A stretch of 64,000 nt of DNA from Nitzschia sp. DOCU1 (Eukaryota > Bacillariophyta > Bacillariophyceae > Bacillariales > Bacillariaceae): positions 4,836,001 through 4,900,000 of the forward strand of contig OX595985.1 in assembly GCA_951394045.1 (NCBI GenBank), given 5' to 3'. Positions within the stretch are counted from its first letter, which is position 1. Each line of letters opens with the position of its first letter. A model generated the notes under the pieces. The model did no database searches. It saw nothing but the letters and a program-made list of their open reading frames with translations, and was not told where the DNA came from. Positions 1-9,760 of this stretch are shown here, piece by piece. The position numbers and the translations under genes were made by a program.

Positions 1-1
1 G

Positions 2-259
2 GAGTTCGCCATTCCTTCCAGTTGGCGTCAGCAGATGATCCTACAAGGTTTCAAACCGATTGAACACACTTTGGACGAGTTTACCCAGTTCTGCGAGCGC
101 CTCGAATTCACTGAAAAGATCCATGAAGCTAATCACGTCCGTAAGCCAAAGCCAGATGGCGCCCATCCTCCAAAGGGGAAGCGAGATCCGCGAATGGACC
201 AAGCGAAGCCCGCTGATAAGGGTGGCCACAACGAAAAGACTCCTCCCTTTAAGTGCACC
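2..259 (+). pseudogene. Fragment of a Ty3/gypsy gag protein
   Basis: An open frame enters from the left edge and encodes about 85 residues that match, position for position, the C-terminal half of the gypsy B gag at 61433-62617. Shared landmarks are the W-R-x-x-M-I-L-Q-G-F segment and the following F-C-E-R-L-E motif, then a Lys/Pro-rich tail. It stops near the short tandem repeat at 271-302, before any zinc knuckle. No LTR belonging to it is visible, so it is a relic or the end of an element lying left of the window. It was the flanking DNA into which copia D inserted. The identification rests on similarity to the other copy inside this window. Confidence 0.7.
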
Positions 260-270
260 TACCAGGTGAT

Positions 271-302
271 AGACAGACAGACGGACAGACAGACAGACGA
301 TA
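271..302. repeat. CAGA-type tandem repeat
   Basis: About 32 bases are built from GACAGACAGACG-like tetranucleotide repeats. The array lies between the gag relic and the target duplication of copia D. Confidence 0.8.
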
Positions 303-313
303 GAGGGCTTCGC

Positions 314-496
314 TGATGATACGATAACGGGGAGCAAACTAAATTAATGAGGGGTTGCTACTGAGTTGAGTGATGTGTGCATTGGCGGCCGACGGGCGAC
401 CGTTGATGACCGTTGGCCGGCTTGCACGCCCGCCTGCATGGCCGGCCGGCTCGAGTTGCACTGGATGACGTGAGCAGACCGGAGGGAAGATCAACA
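314..496 (-). repeat. 3' LTR of copia D
   Basis: This 183-bp LTR is nearly identical to 23966-24148. It ends at the TTCGC duplication (309-313). On the minus strand a short G-rich stretch just upstream (497-510) could be the polypurine tract. Confidence 0.9.
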
Positions 497-1660
497 CACC
501 CTCGCAGTGCAGGTCGATGACATTTTGGATCGCTGAGTGCAGCTTCAACTCAGGTGTGGGACAATGAAGGTAGTGATGTCGCATACGTTGATGGTGCATG
601 GCAGAATGGTGTTTGGTGAAATAGTCGGCCAAATTTGTTTGGCCGGGCTCCCATATGACTTCAAATTCTTTTTCTTTGACTCTGTCGCGGATCCAGTGAT
701 ACCGCATGTCGATTGCGCGCGAGCGGTTTGGCTTGATGGACGCGTTGGCAATACCGTGGGCCGTGGAGTTGTCTGTGACGATCGGTGTGGTGGATGATGA
801 TTGCCTCCTTCATGTTGACAAAGAGGCCGCCGATTTCAGCCTCAGAGGCGGAGGAAGCGACAAGACGCAGGATGCCCGCAACGTTGAGAACCGGACCATT
901 GAAGAAATCGGGATCGTCACGTTTGCCGAGATAAAAATGTCCTCCGACGCGACTGTGTGCTGCCAGTGAGGTAAGATAGCTGGCGTTGCTGTGGCCCTTT
1001 AACTGCATATCGCTGGCTTTGTAGCGAATGACCGCGTCGGGGTGGGTAGCGCAATAATCCAGGAACTGTTTGACGTCGGCTTTGGTCTGTTTGGTGGCGT
1101 TGGCCTGTTGGGAAGCGAGTTCGCTTAATGTCATCAGCATGGTAGGGTCGACGCCGCGGGAGTAGAAGAGATTGGTGCCCACGATTTGTTGGATACGGGT
1201 GACTTCTTCTTTGGTGAGGCGCGGTGTGAGATCAGGGGGTGCTACCGTCTGGACCGTTTTTCCGTACTGTGGCTCCGAATACCAGTGGGGGGCATGTTGT
1301 GGTTTGTCGGGGGCGGGGTGCGCGTATTTCTCGAGGGCCGACGTGATGTATCCGGGCATTGATATGTCACACGTGCGGGCATCGTAGTCCCACTTGAGTG
1401 TGATCCCACCGAAAAGCTTGGCTTCCCAGTCGGTGGAGACGGCTTCATAATCGCGCTGAAGATATGTAAGTAATTGGTTGGTGTCCTCTTTGGCGGTGTA
1501 CTTCACTGCGAAATCGTCGACGACGAGACAGAAAACTGATGGGCTTGCTTGCGTGTTTCCACAGGCCGGGAGTGTGTCGGCTTTGATAATACCCATGTTT
1601 TCCCAATCGCCGTTCCAATTGCTGATTGGCAAGTTTGCCCGCTTGAGGTAAGCCATACAT
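497..1660 (-). pseudogene. Copia D RT C-terminus and RNase H (frameshifted)
   Basis: The minus strand encodes the copia pattern YGLPQAGKLAN, then the RT catalytic box (VVDDF near 1520), then RNase H with a conserved SASEAEI segment and a final NLADYFTK-like motif near 620. The segment is not one frame. One shift separates the region before the VDD box from the box itself (around 1545), and another lies in RNase H near 795-810, where the family normally has some 15 more residues. The upstream end stops exactly at the TCCC duplication of gypsy A; the sequence resumes at 8276. In a working element this enzyme would copy the RNA in virus-like particles. The shifts suggest loss of function. Confidence 0.85.
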
Positions 1661-1664
1661 TCCC

Positions 1665-2189
1665 TGCACTAGGCTAGAAACTGCAGTAGATTGTTTTTGG
1701 AAATTGTGAGACTATTTTAAAGTTAGATCTATCGTTGCATCGACTCCATCTTCCCATCTGATCGTGATCACGACTATATATCTTAGTAGACAAGATAGTT
1801 GTCAAGAAGGTAAGACATGCCCGTCCCTAACTAGCAGTGTTGTGTTTCTGCGTGACTGCTCTAGTTAGTGACGCCTAGCATCCTATGACCTTCTAACACC
1901 TATAGCATGACCCTAGGTCCTGATGCCTAGCGTCAAGACTAGCATCAAGATAGACATAGTCGTCGCCTCGCTCTGACCATATATGTGTGTCGCACTTTCT
2001 GTGCGCACGCGCGCCATCCGGCATGCTCGACGACGTCACGTGGCCTCTGTGTCCGTCCGTCGGCAGTACAGTATATATTTGTACGTACGTATGTTAGGTT
2101 AGATGCTATGCGTTATAGCCAGTCCTGTTAGTCTACATTAGTCCTGTTAGTCCTGTCACGCTGTTTCAGGCATTATCGTGCCTACTGCA
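1665..2189 (-). repeat. 3' LTR of gypsy A
   Basis: This 525-bp LTR is about 99% identical to 7747-8271. It is followed on its inner side by a run of C (2191-2199) that reads as a G-rich polypurine tract on the element's strand. Confidence 0.92.
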
Positions 2190-2200
2190 CTCCCCCCCCT
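2190..2200 (-). other. Polypurine tract of gypsy A
   Basis: A G8-containing purine run on the minus strand directly abuts the 3' LTR. This is where plus-strand DNA synthesis is primed in LTR elements. It is assigned by position and composition. Confidence 0.75.
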
Positions 2201-2217
2201 GATCGAAGCCGTTAATC

Positions 2218-5200
2218 CTACGACTTATACGGGACGATCTGTCTTATGTTAAGTCTCTCAATAATGTTACCGAAGCGTAGTGTGACCGTGCCATTTGCAT
2301 GTACTCGGTCAATAGTACAAGGACCCTCTCGTTTGGGTTCTACCTTGTTTGGGTCAGCTACTAGCTTCAGCACGCGGTCGCCCACTGCGTAGTCGTGTTC
2401 GACGCGTCGTGCATTTTCTCTTTTGTTGTTTTCAGCAATTCGTCGCTGCTTTTGTTCCTCGATCATCTGCCAATCCGCTTGATGTTGGATCGGAAAGATC
2501 ATGTCTCGGCCGAACACCAATTGTCCTGGTGTCGCCTTGAGTGTCGTGTGATAAGTACTCCGAATCCCGAAGCATACGGCGCTCACCAGTCCGGCGAACG
2601 GTTCGTCGTCGTCGACGTTGTCGAAGTTGAAGGTGCGAATCATGTTCCCAATAGTACCATGTACTCTCTCGAGAATGGCGTTCGATTGGGGATTTCGCTT
2701 TGATGAAGGCTTCGCCTTGATCGCGTATTCTTTTTTAATTAACTCTTGAAATTCGGCCTTGAACTCGGGGCCTGCATCATATGTGATGGGCTCCGGCCAA
2801 GGATATCGCGAGAGCCATTGCTTCTCTACCATGTTCGCGATGTTGTCGGCTTGTTTGTTCTTGATCTCTGTCATCTCGAACCATCCGGTCGCAGGATCAA
2901 TAAACGTTAGTGCCATGAACTCTAGCGGCTTCTTTCCTTTTCGTCTGATCTTATAGGGTCCAATCGTGTCGACACACAAATGTTCCCATGGTTGGGCCTC
3001 TGCGAGCTTCTCTGGAAGCTTCCCGTACTTAAGCCTTTTCGTTTTACCCTTTTGACATGGGTCGCAACGTTGAACTACTTTCTTAACGTCGGCTTTAATA
3101 CCTGGCCAATAGAGGTGCTGGGCAATTGTTTCTGCCGTTCGCAATTCTCCTGGGTGCATTAAGTATTCGTGGTACCAATTGATGACATGGTTCCGTAGTA
3201 TACGCGGAATGTAAATCTTATCTTTGTAGCAAATCAGCTGTTCGCCCCCACGGAATATCTTCCGTGTGACGTCCGGGTGAGATTCCGTGAGCTGTTGCAT
3301 TTGCAAATCCCGTTGTTGATACTCAGCAATGACGCGAAAGCTCAAAGGGAAGAGGTCGGCTGGAAGCCTATCTCCCGCGAAGAGCTCGTGCGCTTGTTCT
3401 CGCGTCGGCGCACTGACCGGAACGACTGGAGTATCAGAACGAGGATAGCGGCTGAGCACGTCAGCGACGACGTTGTTGACGCCTTTGATGTACTCAATGT
3501 TGGCACCATATTCTTCAATTAGTAGACGCCAGCGTAACACGCGATCCGTCTTGAGATCATTAAATAGTAAATTCTTGTGATCTGTATAGATCGTTATCTT
3601 CTGTCCAAGAAGAATAGTACGGAACTCTTTCAGAGTCTCGACAATTGAGAGCAGTTCACGCTCTGTTGTCATGTAGCGCGTCTGCGCGTCGGTCAGTTTC
3701 CTGCTGTAGAACGCTAACGGACGTCCGTCCTGCGTGATGACGCCACCTAGCTGGTACTTAGAAGCGTCCGTGTAGATAACGAACCGTTTTAAGAAATTTG
3801 GGAATGCTAGTATAGCTTCCTTACTAATTATACGTTTCGCCTCATCGAAGGCCTTTTGCTGTTCTTCGCCCCAACGCCAAGGGACGTTTTTGGATGTCAT
3901 AGACGTTAATGGTGCGAGCACGTGTGAACGACGTCTCCACATGTCGCGATAATAGTTGACGAGACCAATAAAGCCTCGAAGTTCCTTCCTGTTCTTTGGC
4001 GCTTTCATTGCCAAGATACTGTCGACCTTTTTGGGGAGAGGTTGGACACCTTCCCTTGTTACCCAGTATCCAAGATACTCGATCTCGCCTCGGCCAAAGA
4101 AGGATTTCTGCGCATTGACCTTGAGCCCGGCTTTGGCTATACGCGCTAGGGCTTTCTCTAGCTTGGTGAGGTGATCGTTAAAGGTATTTGAACTGACTAT
4201 GAGTACGTCATCGAGATAGGTTCGTACGAATTCGAGTCCTGCCATCAGGGAGGACATTTTTGCTTGAAAGATATCTGGTGAACCAGCCACTCCCATGGGT
4301 AAGCGTTTATACTTGTACTTGCCGAAGGGCAGCACAATAGTACATAGCTTTGATGCCGCAGGGCTTAAACGTATAGTGTAGTACCCCATGTTCAGATCTA
4401 AAGAACTCGCATATTGGAAGCCTTGCAGCTTCAATAGCATGTCCTGAATCTTAGGGATAGGATATGGCTTACGCTTTAGCATCGTGTTTAACTTTCTGAA
4501 GTCGCTTATGAATCGTACGGTTCCATTCTTTTTGGGGATAATAAACGAGGGTGCCCCCCATTCACTATCATTATCTTCTTCCAAGACGCCTAACGTGCAG
4601 AGTCGTTCGACTTCGCGTCGCATAGCGCCTTCATGTACTTGCGGTATGGGAAAAGGACGTGCATGATATGGTTTTGCATCATCTTTTAGTTCTAACTCAA
4701 TGTCGGTTCCCTTCCACTCGCCGAGTGTACCGTCAAATAGTGTTTCATATTTGCGAAGTAGTCGTAGCAAGTCGTCTTGTTCTGTCTCTGACAAGTGCGA
4801 CTGCTCCTTGCACAGTTGTTCTAGGTTAGCTTTTTCATAGTGTGCGTCTAAAATCTCGGTGGTGCGCTTGGCTAATTCGGCGGTAGACTCCGCCTCTTGT
4901 GAGAGATTGTATACTTCCATAGCTCTGCTACGGTCGCGTAGCGCTCCGAACTCTCGCATGGGTACTTCTATTCCATCCCATTTGAGGGTGAGGCTACTAT
5001 TAAGTATATCTAAGCCCATGTATTGTTGTATGTCCTTACCGAGTATAATATCGTAGTTCTCTCGTTTGGACTTAGACTGGGTGTCCACGTGGCACTCCCA
5101 TTCTATTTGCTTCTGTTTTGTGAAGTCTGCGAATATCAGTGGTATCTTTGCCTTCTTTGTGGTGCAGAATGTACCACCCTTTGTTGTCCACTGTCCGGTG

Positions 5201-5405
5201 CGATCCTTCCAGGTTTTGCGCCAAGCTGTGAAGTCATTTAGCATGATGGTTCCTGTGCAACCACTGTCAACAAGCCCATGTAACACCATTGGCGCGCCTC
5301 CTGGTACCGTAGACGGGACCAGGATTAGCACCTCTGGCGAACGCTGCGTTTTCTGTCGCTTCCTCGGCCTATGTAGGCTAGAGAGAATGTGACATTCGGC
5401 GGGGC
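2218..5405 (-). CDS. Gypsy A pol: protease-RT-RNase H-integrase
   Basis: An uninterrupted frame of about 1,060 codons encodes, in order, an aspartic protease (VDSGCTG), RT with IPKKNGTVRF and the YLDD catalytic box, RNase H beginning at IYTDAS, a zinc-binding HHCC integrase N-terminus (HPGEL to CDPCQKG), and the integrase D,D,E triad seen in CVDTIGP, YDAGPEF and NAILERVH. It ends in a KS tail at 2218. The frame appears to extend further upstream, but the first 36 codons of the continuous ORF are just the family B solo LTR read through. The true junction is the ATTG duplication at 5406-5409. All catalytic residues that can be checked are present, so the enzyme part looks intact while gag is not. 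Confidence 0.93.
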
Positions 5406-5409
5406 ATTG

Positions 5410-5864
5410 TGCACTACGCTGAAAGTACGATGAAATAGTTGTAGTGGAAATAATTGTGAGATCTAAAGTTATCGCTGATTCTATCGCTCCTAGACCACCG
5501 GAGTCTTTCCTCAACGCATCCCGTATGCGTTGGATGCAACTCCCACCGATCTAGCTTCTCGGATCTCTTCAAGGTCTATAGCTAGCTACCGTTGGAACTC
5601 CTATTCCAGTAGTAGACATCGACGGCTCGCCGCGCTCGCCGTTGTCGTCGTCGTTGCTCGTCAGCTGCGCCGGCCTTGCCCGTCCGTCCGTGTCCACGGA
5701 CGTTCGACCAAGTCGACGTCAGCAGGTATATATCTAAGGTATGTTGGTACTACACGTAGGCCATTGTGTGTACTCATCGTTCGAACATTCTAACGTTGCA
5801 ATGTTACAACGTTCTAACGTTCTAACTACTTGTTAGGTCTAGAGGGGTATTCTAGTGTACTGCA
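5410..5864 (-). mobile_element. Solo LTR of gypsy family B
   Basis: This 455-bp sequence is about 95% or more identical to the two LTRs of element B (57508-57964 and 62655-63111). The 4-bp sequence ATTG flanks it (5406-5409 and 5865-5868), so it is a true insertion reduced to one LTR, presumably by LTR-LTR recombination. The element A frame can be read continuously from before 5406 to after 5868 when it is removed. The orientation matches element B. Confidence 0.9.
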
Positions 5865-5939
5865 ATTGTGCGGCTATTCGTTTCCTATTAATTAAGTCGC
5901 TATTACGTTGGTACCTCAAAAAAATGCAACGGTGTATGC

Positions 5940-7031
5940 AACGCTGTAGACTCAGTACAAAGCCCACGTAGGTACAAAGCCCACGGACCTTCTCGTTGCC
6001 CACGGGGGTATGACGTACGACCCCTCTGAAAAGACGAAGTCTACATGAACCGACAACATCATGCTCCGTATCTCAAAGACTAATACCACTCTCTAGCTAG
6101 CTACTGTAGCTACTCTCCGACTTAGCCTACTGTTGCAGTCTATACTGCATACTGCAGTGCCGTCTTGTAAGTTTTGTATTGGCTGCGAGATTGACAAGGT
6201 TGCAGCAGATACTAGTAGCAGTGGAAGCACTCGGTTCCATCGTTTGTGCTTATGTGCAGCGGCCTACTGTCATATAAAGCTACTTTAACTATATTTTACT
6301 AAATAGTAGTATACAAAAAGTTGCAATGCATAACATTCCATGCATTCGATCAGCTGTGCAAGTAGTGTAGCAAGCTTCCTCATTGTGCAATTTCGCTTGA
6401 GTAGTACTATGAAATCTTGGATGCTGGTGGCACTTGGACAAAAAATCACAACAACAATCCAGGGGCAAAATAGTGGCAGCAGCTGCTGTTGATAGTCGAT
6501 TTGAAAGCAGCGGCGACAACAGTAGCAGCATCGGTGGCAGCAGCAGCTGCAGGTTGTATCCCTGGTGTTGGTTTGCAGCTTCTCGCTTCGAATGGTCGTC
6601 AACTCCACATTTGGTGAATCCAAAAATGACAGGTTGAACGGCAACTGCCATCATTACTGACAACACTGTCCTTCTTGTCTTGCAAAATAATCCTTCTTGG
6701 ATTTTGTGCAGTAGTGGCGGCGTCAACAAAGTTCGGAGGGCTCTGGCTCTTTCTTGTGCCTCTTGGCAGCACAATTTGACCGGTTCTTTCAAAACAATCC
6801 CCAATAATCCCCTGCTGATTGTTGAGACGAATGTGCAGTTTGCCATCATGTGGCCATTTTGCGAAGATTTGCTGTACAATGAGACAGCAGCAGCAAGATG
6901 TATCACCATCGGATGGTGGGGACTCGTTCTTGTTCTTGGCGGTGGTGTGCCGTTTGCATTTGTGGCATACTCAAGCGCGCGGTTGCATTTTCTTTGAGCT
7001 CGTGCTTTTTAACCGCGATAGGGTAGCATTT
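5940..7031. other. Unidentified 1.1-kb insert within gypsy A
   Basis: Between the upstream edge of the A pol frame and the palindrome lies sequence that resembles neither gag nor any other element in the window. It contains CAG/CTG-rich stretches (6470-6560) and repeated AAAATGCAAC words (near 5930 and 6986, and inside the palindrome). On the minus strand one frame is open from about 6990 to 6600. It starts with a C-x2-C pair and lacks an obvious start codon; I do not recognise it. The insert replaces most of gag, so it may be a captured fragment or part of a DNA transposon. No clear terminal repeats were found. Confidence 0.4.
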
Positions 7032-7372
7032 ACGGCGAACAATATTCTACCCCATATGCTACTTTTGTTGCATTTTGGTACTCCAGTTTGCTCGATTCAA
7101 TGGTAGGCATACCCAAACTTTTGATGACGTATGTTGACGTAGACTTCGTTGATGCCCTACGAGAAAATACTACGCCGGTTGCATTTTACTAATAATACAT
7201 TTAATGTATTATTAGTAAAATGCAACCGGCGTAGTATTTTCTCGTAGGGCATCAACGAAGTCTACGTCAACATACGTCATCAAAAGTTTGGGTATGCCTA
7301 CCATTGAATCGAGCAAACTGGAGTACCAAAATGCAACAAAAGTAGCATATGGGGTAGAATATTGTTCGCCGT
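7032..7372. repeat. Perfect 341-bp palindrome
   Basis: Bases 7032-7201 are the exact reverse complement of 7203-7372, with a single base (7202) between the arms. The centre is the AT-rich word AATACATTTAATGTATT. It lies between the gag remnant of gypsy A and the unidentified insert. The arms are not gag sequence. Confidence 0.97.
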
Positions 7373-7708
7373 GTCCTTCGCCGAACCCGCGAGAAGCGTC
7401 AGAGTCATAGCGCGACGATCGGGGCCATTGGTGAGGCTCAAACAAGTCCAAACCTTAACGAGATCGTCATTCCAGCGACACCACTGTTCGGGGGTTCCCG
7501 ACTCAAACACATAGAACTTTTCGGAGTATTTTGGGGAGGTCGCATCCCCAGGAACGGAACGAAGCTCGAGTTTCACCGAACGAAAGCCATCCTCGTCGGC
7601 GTCGCCGGCGCCGTCAGACGAGCCCGTCGAGCCAGTTTTCCACTTGCAAGGCGGGTACAACGGGATGACGCCACGAGCGGCAACGAACGAGTTGAAAGCG
7701 AGACGCAT
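7373..7708 (-). pseudogene. Gypsy A gag, N-terminal remnant
   Basis: An ATG at 7708, 39 bases inside the 5' LTR, opens a frame of about 112 codons. It contains a segment (YVFESGTPEQWCRW) that corresponds to FIFESGDAERWAKW in the gag of gypsy G and to the TPEEWFLF region in gag B. This is the conserved start of the capsid-like domain. The frame is cut at the palindrome. Family gags here are about 275-400 residues, so roughly two thirds are missing, including the nucleocapsid zinc knuckle. Confidence 0.8.
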
Positions 7709-7746
7709 GATACTTATCCTCTAGACTGACAAGTCTTTGATCAAAG

Positions 7747-8271
7747 TGCACTAGGCTAGAAACTGCAGTAGATTGTTTTTGGAAATTGTGAGACTATTTT
7801 AAAGTTAGATCTATCGTTGCATCGACTCCATCTTCCCATCTGATCGTGATCACGACTATATATCTTAGTAGACAAGATAGTTGTCAAGAAGGTAAGACAT
7901 GCCCGTCCCTAACTAGCAGTGTTGTGTTTCTGCGTGACTGCTCTAGTTAGTGACGCCTAGCATCCTATGACCTTCTAACACCTATAGCATGACCCTAGGT
8001 CCTGATGCCTAGCGTCAAGACTAGCATCAAGATAGACATAGTCGTCGCCTCGCTCTGACCATATATGTGTGTCGCACTTTCTGTGCGCACGCGTGCCATC
8101 CGGCATGCTCGACCACGTCACGTGGCCTCTGTGTCCGTCCGTCGGCAGTACAGTATATATTTGTACGTACGTATGTAAGGTTAGATGCTATACGTTATAG
8201 CCAGTCCTGTTAGTCTACATTAGTCCTGTTAGTCCTGTCACGCCGTTTCAGGCATTATCATGCCTACTGCA
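7747..8271 (-). repeat. 5' LTR of gypsy A
   Basis: The 525-bp partner of 1665-2189 is followed by TCCC (8272-8275), the target duplication. On its inner side is a short palindrome CTTTGATCAAAG (7735-7746) where a primer binding site would be expected. I could not assign a tRNA. Confidence 0.92.
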
Positions 8272-8275
8272 TCCC

Positions 8276-8530
8276 TTTTCAATGCGAATGTAGATGTTGC
8301 CTTTCTCATCCTTCTTGTCGTTGAGCCTGTATTCCAGCATGATTTCTTCGGGGATGAGCGACTGATGGATTTTCATAAATTCTGGTTCTGGGAGCGGGGT
8401 ACCCAAGTAAAAGTTTTTGATATCAAAGCAAGCCATTCGCGCTTGTGGCGTAGAGAGGACGCTGTTGATATGCAGCTTGAAGGTGGTCAGGTTGTATTCG
8501 CAGACGAAACGGCCATACGTGGGCGAGCCG
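8276..8530 (-). pseudogene. Copia D RT, middle piece
   Basis: The minus strand encodes TYGRFVCEY, then INSVLSTP and ACFDIKNFYLGTPL, the copia RT segment with the first catalytic aspartate (D of FDIKNF), and ends at RIEKG exactly where gypsy A inserted. It then continues at 1660 with MYGLPQAG. Compared with related elements, about 30 residues appear to be missing between VCEY and the helix before INSV. The right limit with the DIRS-like element is approximate (8525-8545). Confidence 0.82.
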
Positions 8531-8692
8531 CCTCCATTTCTTCCGGCAGCTCGCTCTAGGAACCGCTACGCTTCTATTGTCACTCTGTTGGCAATTGGCG
8601 TGTTTACTAGAAGTGGGTTCCGCGCGCGCGCGAATCGACCCCTTCGAGTGAACTTTTTCTCCATCTAGGCCATGGCAGGGTGGTGGTTGGGG

Positions 8693-9760
8693 TTAAGGGA
8701 GGTTTGCGAGAATTGCGGGGGCAAGCGGATCCGTGGTGTCTGCTTGCGTATGGAAGTATCGCATGACTTCGTCAGAGCGCCATCGTCCAACTAGTTTGAT
8801 CAAGGTGACGTCGACTTTGGCATTCAGTAGGGCGGTGGCAGCGGTGGCGCGGAGGGCTCCAACGGAGACTTCCACGTCGAGGCGGCGGGCCTGTGCATAA
8901 ATTTTTAGCAAGGCGGTTATTTGGGAGTCCGTGATCGAGCGGGCCCGGCCCGAGGCATCAAAGAAGCGGTGCAACGGCGTGTCGGCAGCCGCATTTTTAT
9001 TTCTCATTTCTTTGACTCTTCGAATCAGGGCTTGGACTGGGCAGCACTTGGGATCCTCTGTGCGTGAGGCCCAGATGTCTTCTCCCATGATTCCATTCTT
9101 CTGGAGCTCGAAGTGGAGGTTTGCCTTTTCCGCTTGGTCGAGCTCGTCCAACGGGATGGTTGTTGCGGGTTTTGTCCGTCCACCGGGTATTTTGAACTTG
9201 ACGTCTTGGAGTCGAAAGGGGCGCTGGTCCTTGTGCGAAGTCCTGAGGTACTCGCTTGGACGCAGGAGCCAGAAGACTCCAATCCACAGGAGGTCGGCGC
9301 AGACGTGGTGGTGGTGTCTTGCAGAGGCCCAGGCGGCCGTCGTGAAGTCTTCAAGCACGACGCGTGGGATCGGTTTCTTTCGTTTTGACGGGGGGTCCTG
9401 CTTTTTCCAGGCGGCAATCTGCCTGGTGATTCGGTGGTCGATGCGTCCGGTGCTGTCTTTGCGGGGGTCGGGGGTCCCCAATACGGCCATCGTCTGCGCC
9501 ACCTGACGTAGGGCGTCTTCCGCCGTTCGAGCGCGGACCTGCTGCCCAGAGGGTGCTGTCCGTCCATTGCGGTATCGGCGCATGAAGATATGGAGGATCG
9601 GAATGGGGTCGGCTCTGTCGGTGAGCAGAGGGTTGAGGCGGTAGCGGTGGCAGAACTCGGTCCATAGCTCCCAGTTGGTGCTTTGTGCCTGGGCACGTCG
9701 CAAAGTGACACCGTGTTGGACTTCTGCTGCAATAGTGCGGATGTCAGCCTCAAGTTCCAT
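8693..9760 (-). CDS. Tyrosine recombinase of the DIRS-like element
   Basis: This 355-residue protein starts at an ATG inside the end of the RT/RNase H frame. A SAM-like N-terminal half is followed by a catalytic domain: Arg167 in LLRPSEYL, Arg304 in GALRATAATALL, Trp327 in GRWRSDE and the presumed nucleophile Tyr335 in VMRYF. Enzymes of this family cut and rejoin DNA through a covalent tyrosine link and would insert a circular cDNA. The residue three before Arg304 is Gly301, where the HxxR box normally has histidine, so activity may be reduced. The gene overlaps the upstream frame by hundreds of bases, a usual layout in DIRS elements. Confidence 0.88.
   Translation of the reverse strand: MELEADIRTIAAEVQHGVTLRRAQAQSTNWELWTEFCHRYRLNPLLTDRADPIPILHIFMRRYRNGRTAPSGQQVRARTAEDALRQVAQTMAVLGTPDPRKDSTGRIDHRITRQIAAWKKQDPPSKRKKPIPRVVLEDFTTAAWASARHHHHVCADLLWIGVFWLLRPSEYLRTSHKDQRPFRLQDVKFKIPGGRTKPATTIPLDELDQAEKANLHFELQKNGIMGEDIWASRTEDPKCCPVQALIRRVKEMRNKNAAADTPLHRFFDASGRARSITDSQITALLKIYAQARRLDVEVSVGALRATAATALLNAKVDVTLIKLVGRWRSDEVMRYFHTQADTTDPLAPAILANLP

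Larger units (their letters stand above)
1665..8271 (-). mobile_element. Gypsy element A inserted in copia D
   Basis: This Ty3/gypsy element on the minus strand has 525-bp LTRs (1665-2189 and 7747-8271) that differ at roughly six positions. The 4-bp sequence TCCC precedes 1665 and follows 8271. Both LTR ends read TGCACTA-like at the left and CTACTGCA at the right, closely matching the ends of family B. Inside are an N-terminal gag piece, a long palindrome, an insert of unknown origin, a solo LTR of family B, and a pol from protease to the end of integrase. It interrupts the RT of copia D between 1660 and 8276. Loss of most of gag makes it non-autonomous. Confidence 0.92.

Noticed and set aside
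5406..5514. Gypsy A pol start within the family B LTR
   Set aside because: The ATTG duplication shows this part is the inserted solo LTR; the open frame there is chance.
6434..6637. Plus-strand CAG-rich ORF as a gene
   Set aside because: The region is low-complexity CAG/CTG repeats that open several frames on both strands.
8931..9506. Long plus-strand open frame opposite the recombinase
   Set aside because: It is the complement of the recombinase gene, with Arg/Ser/Trp-rich composition and no motifs; a shadow frame.
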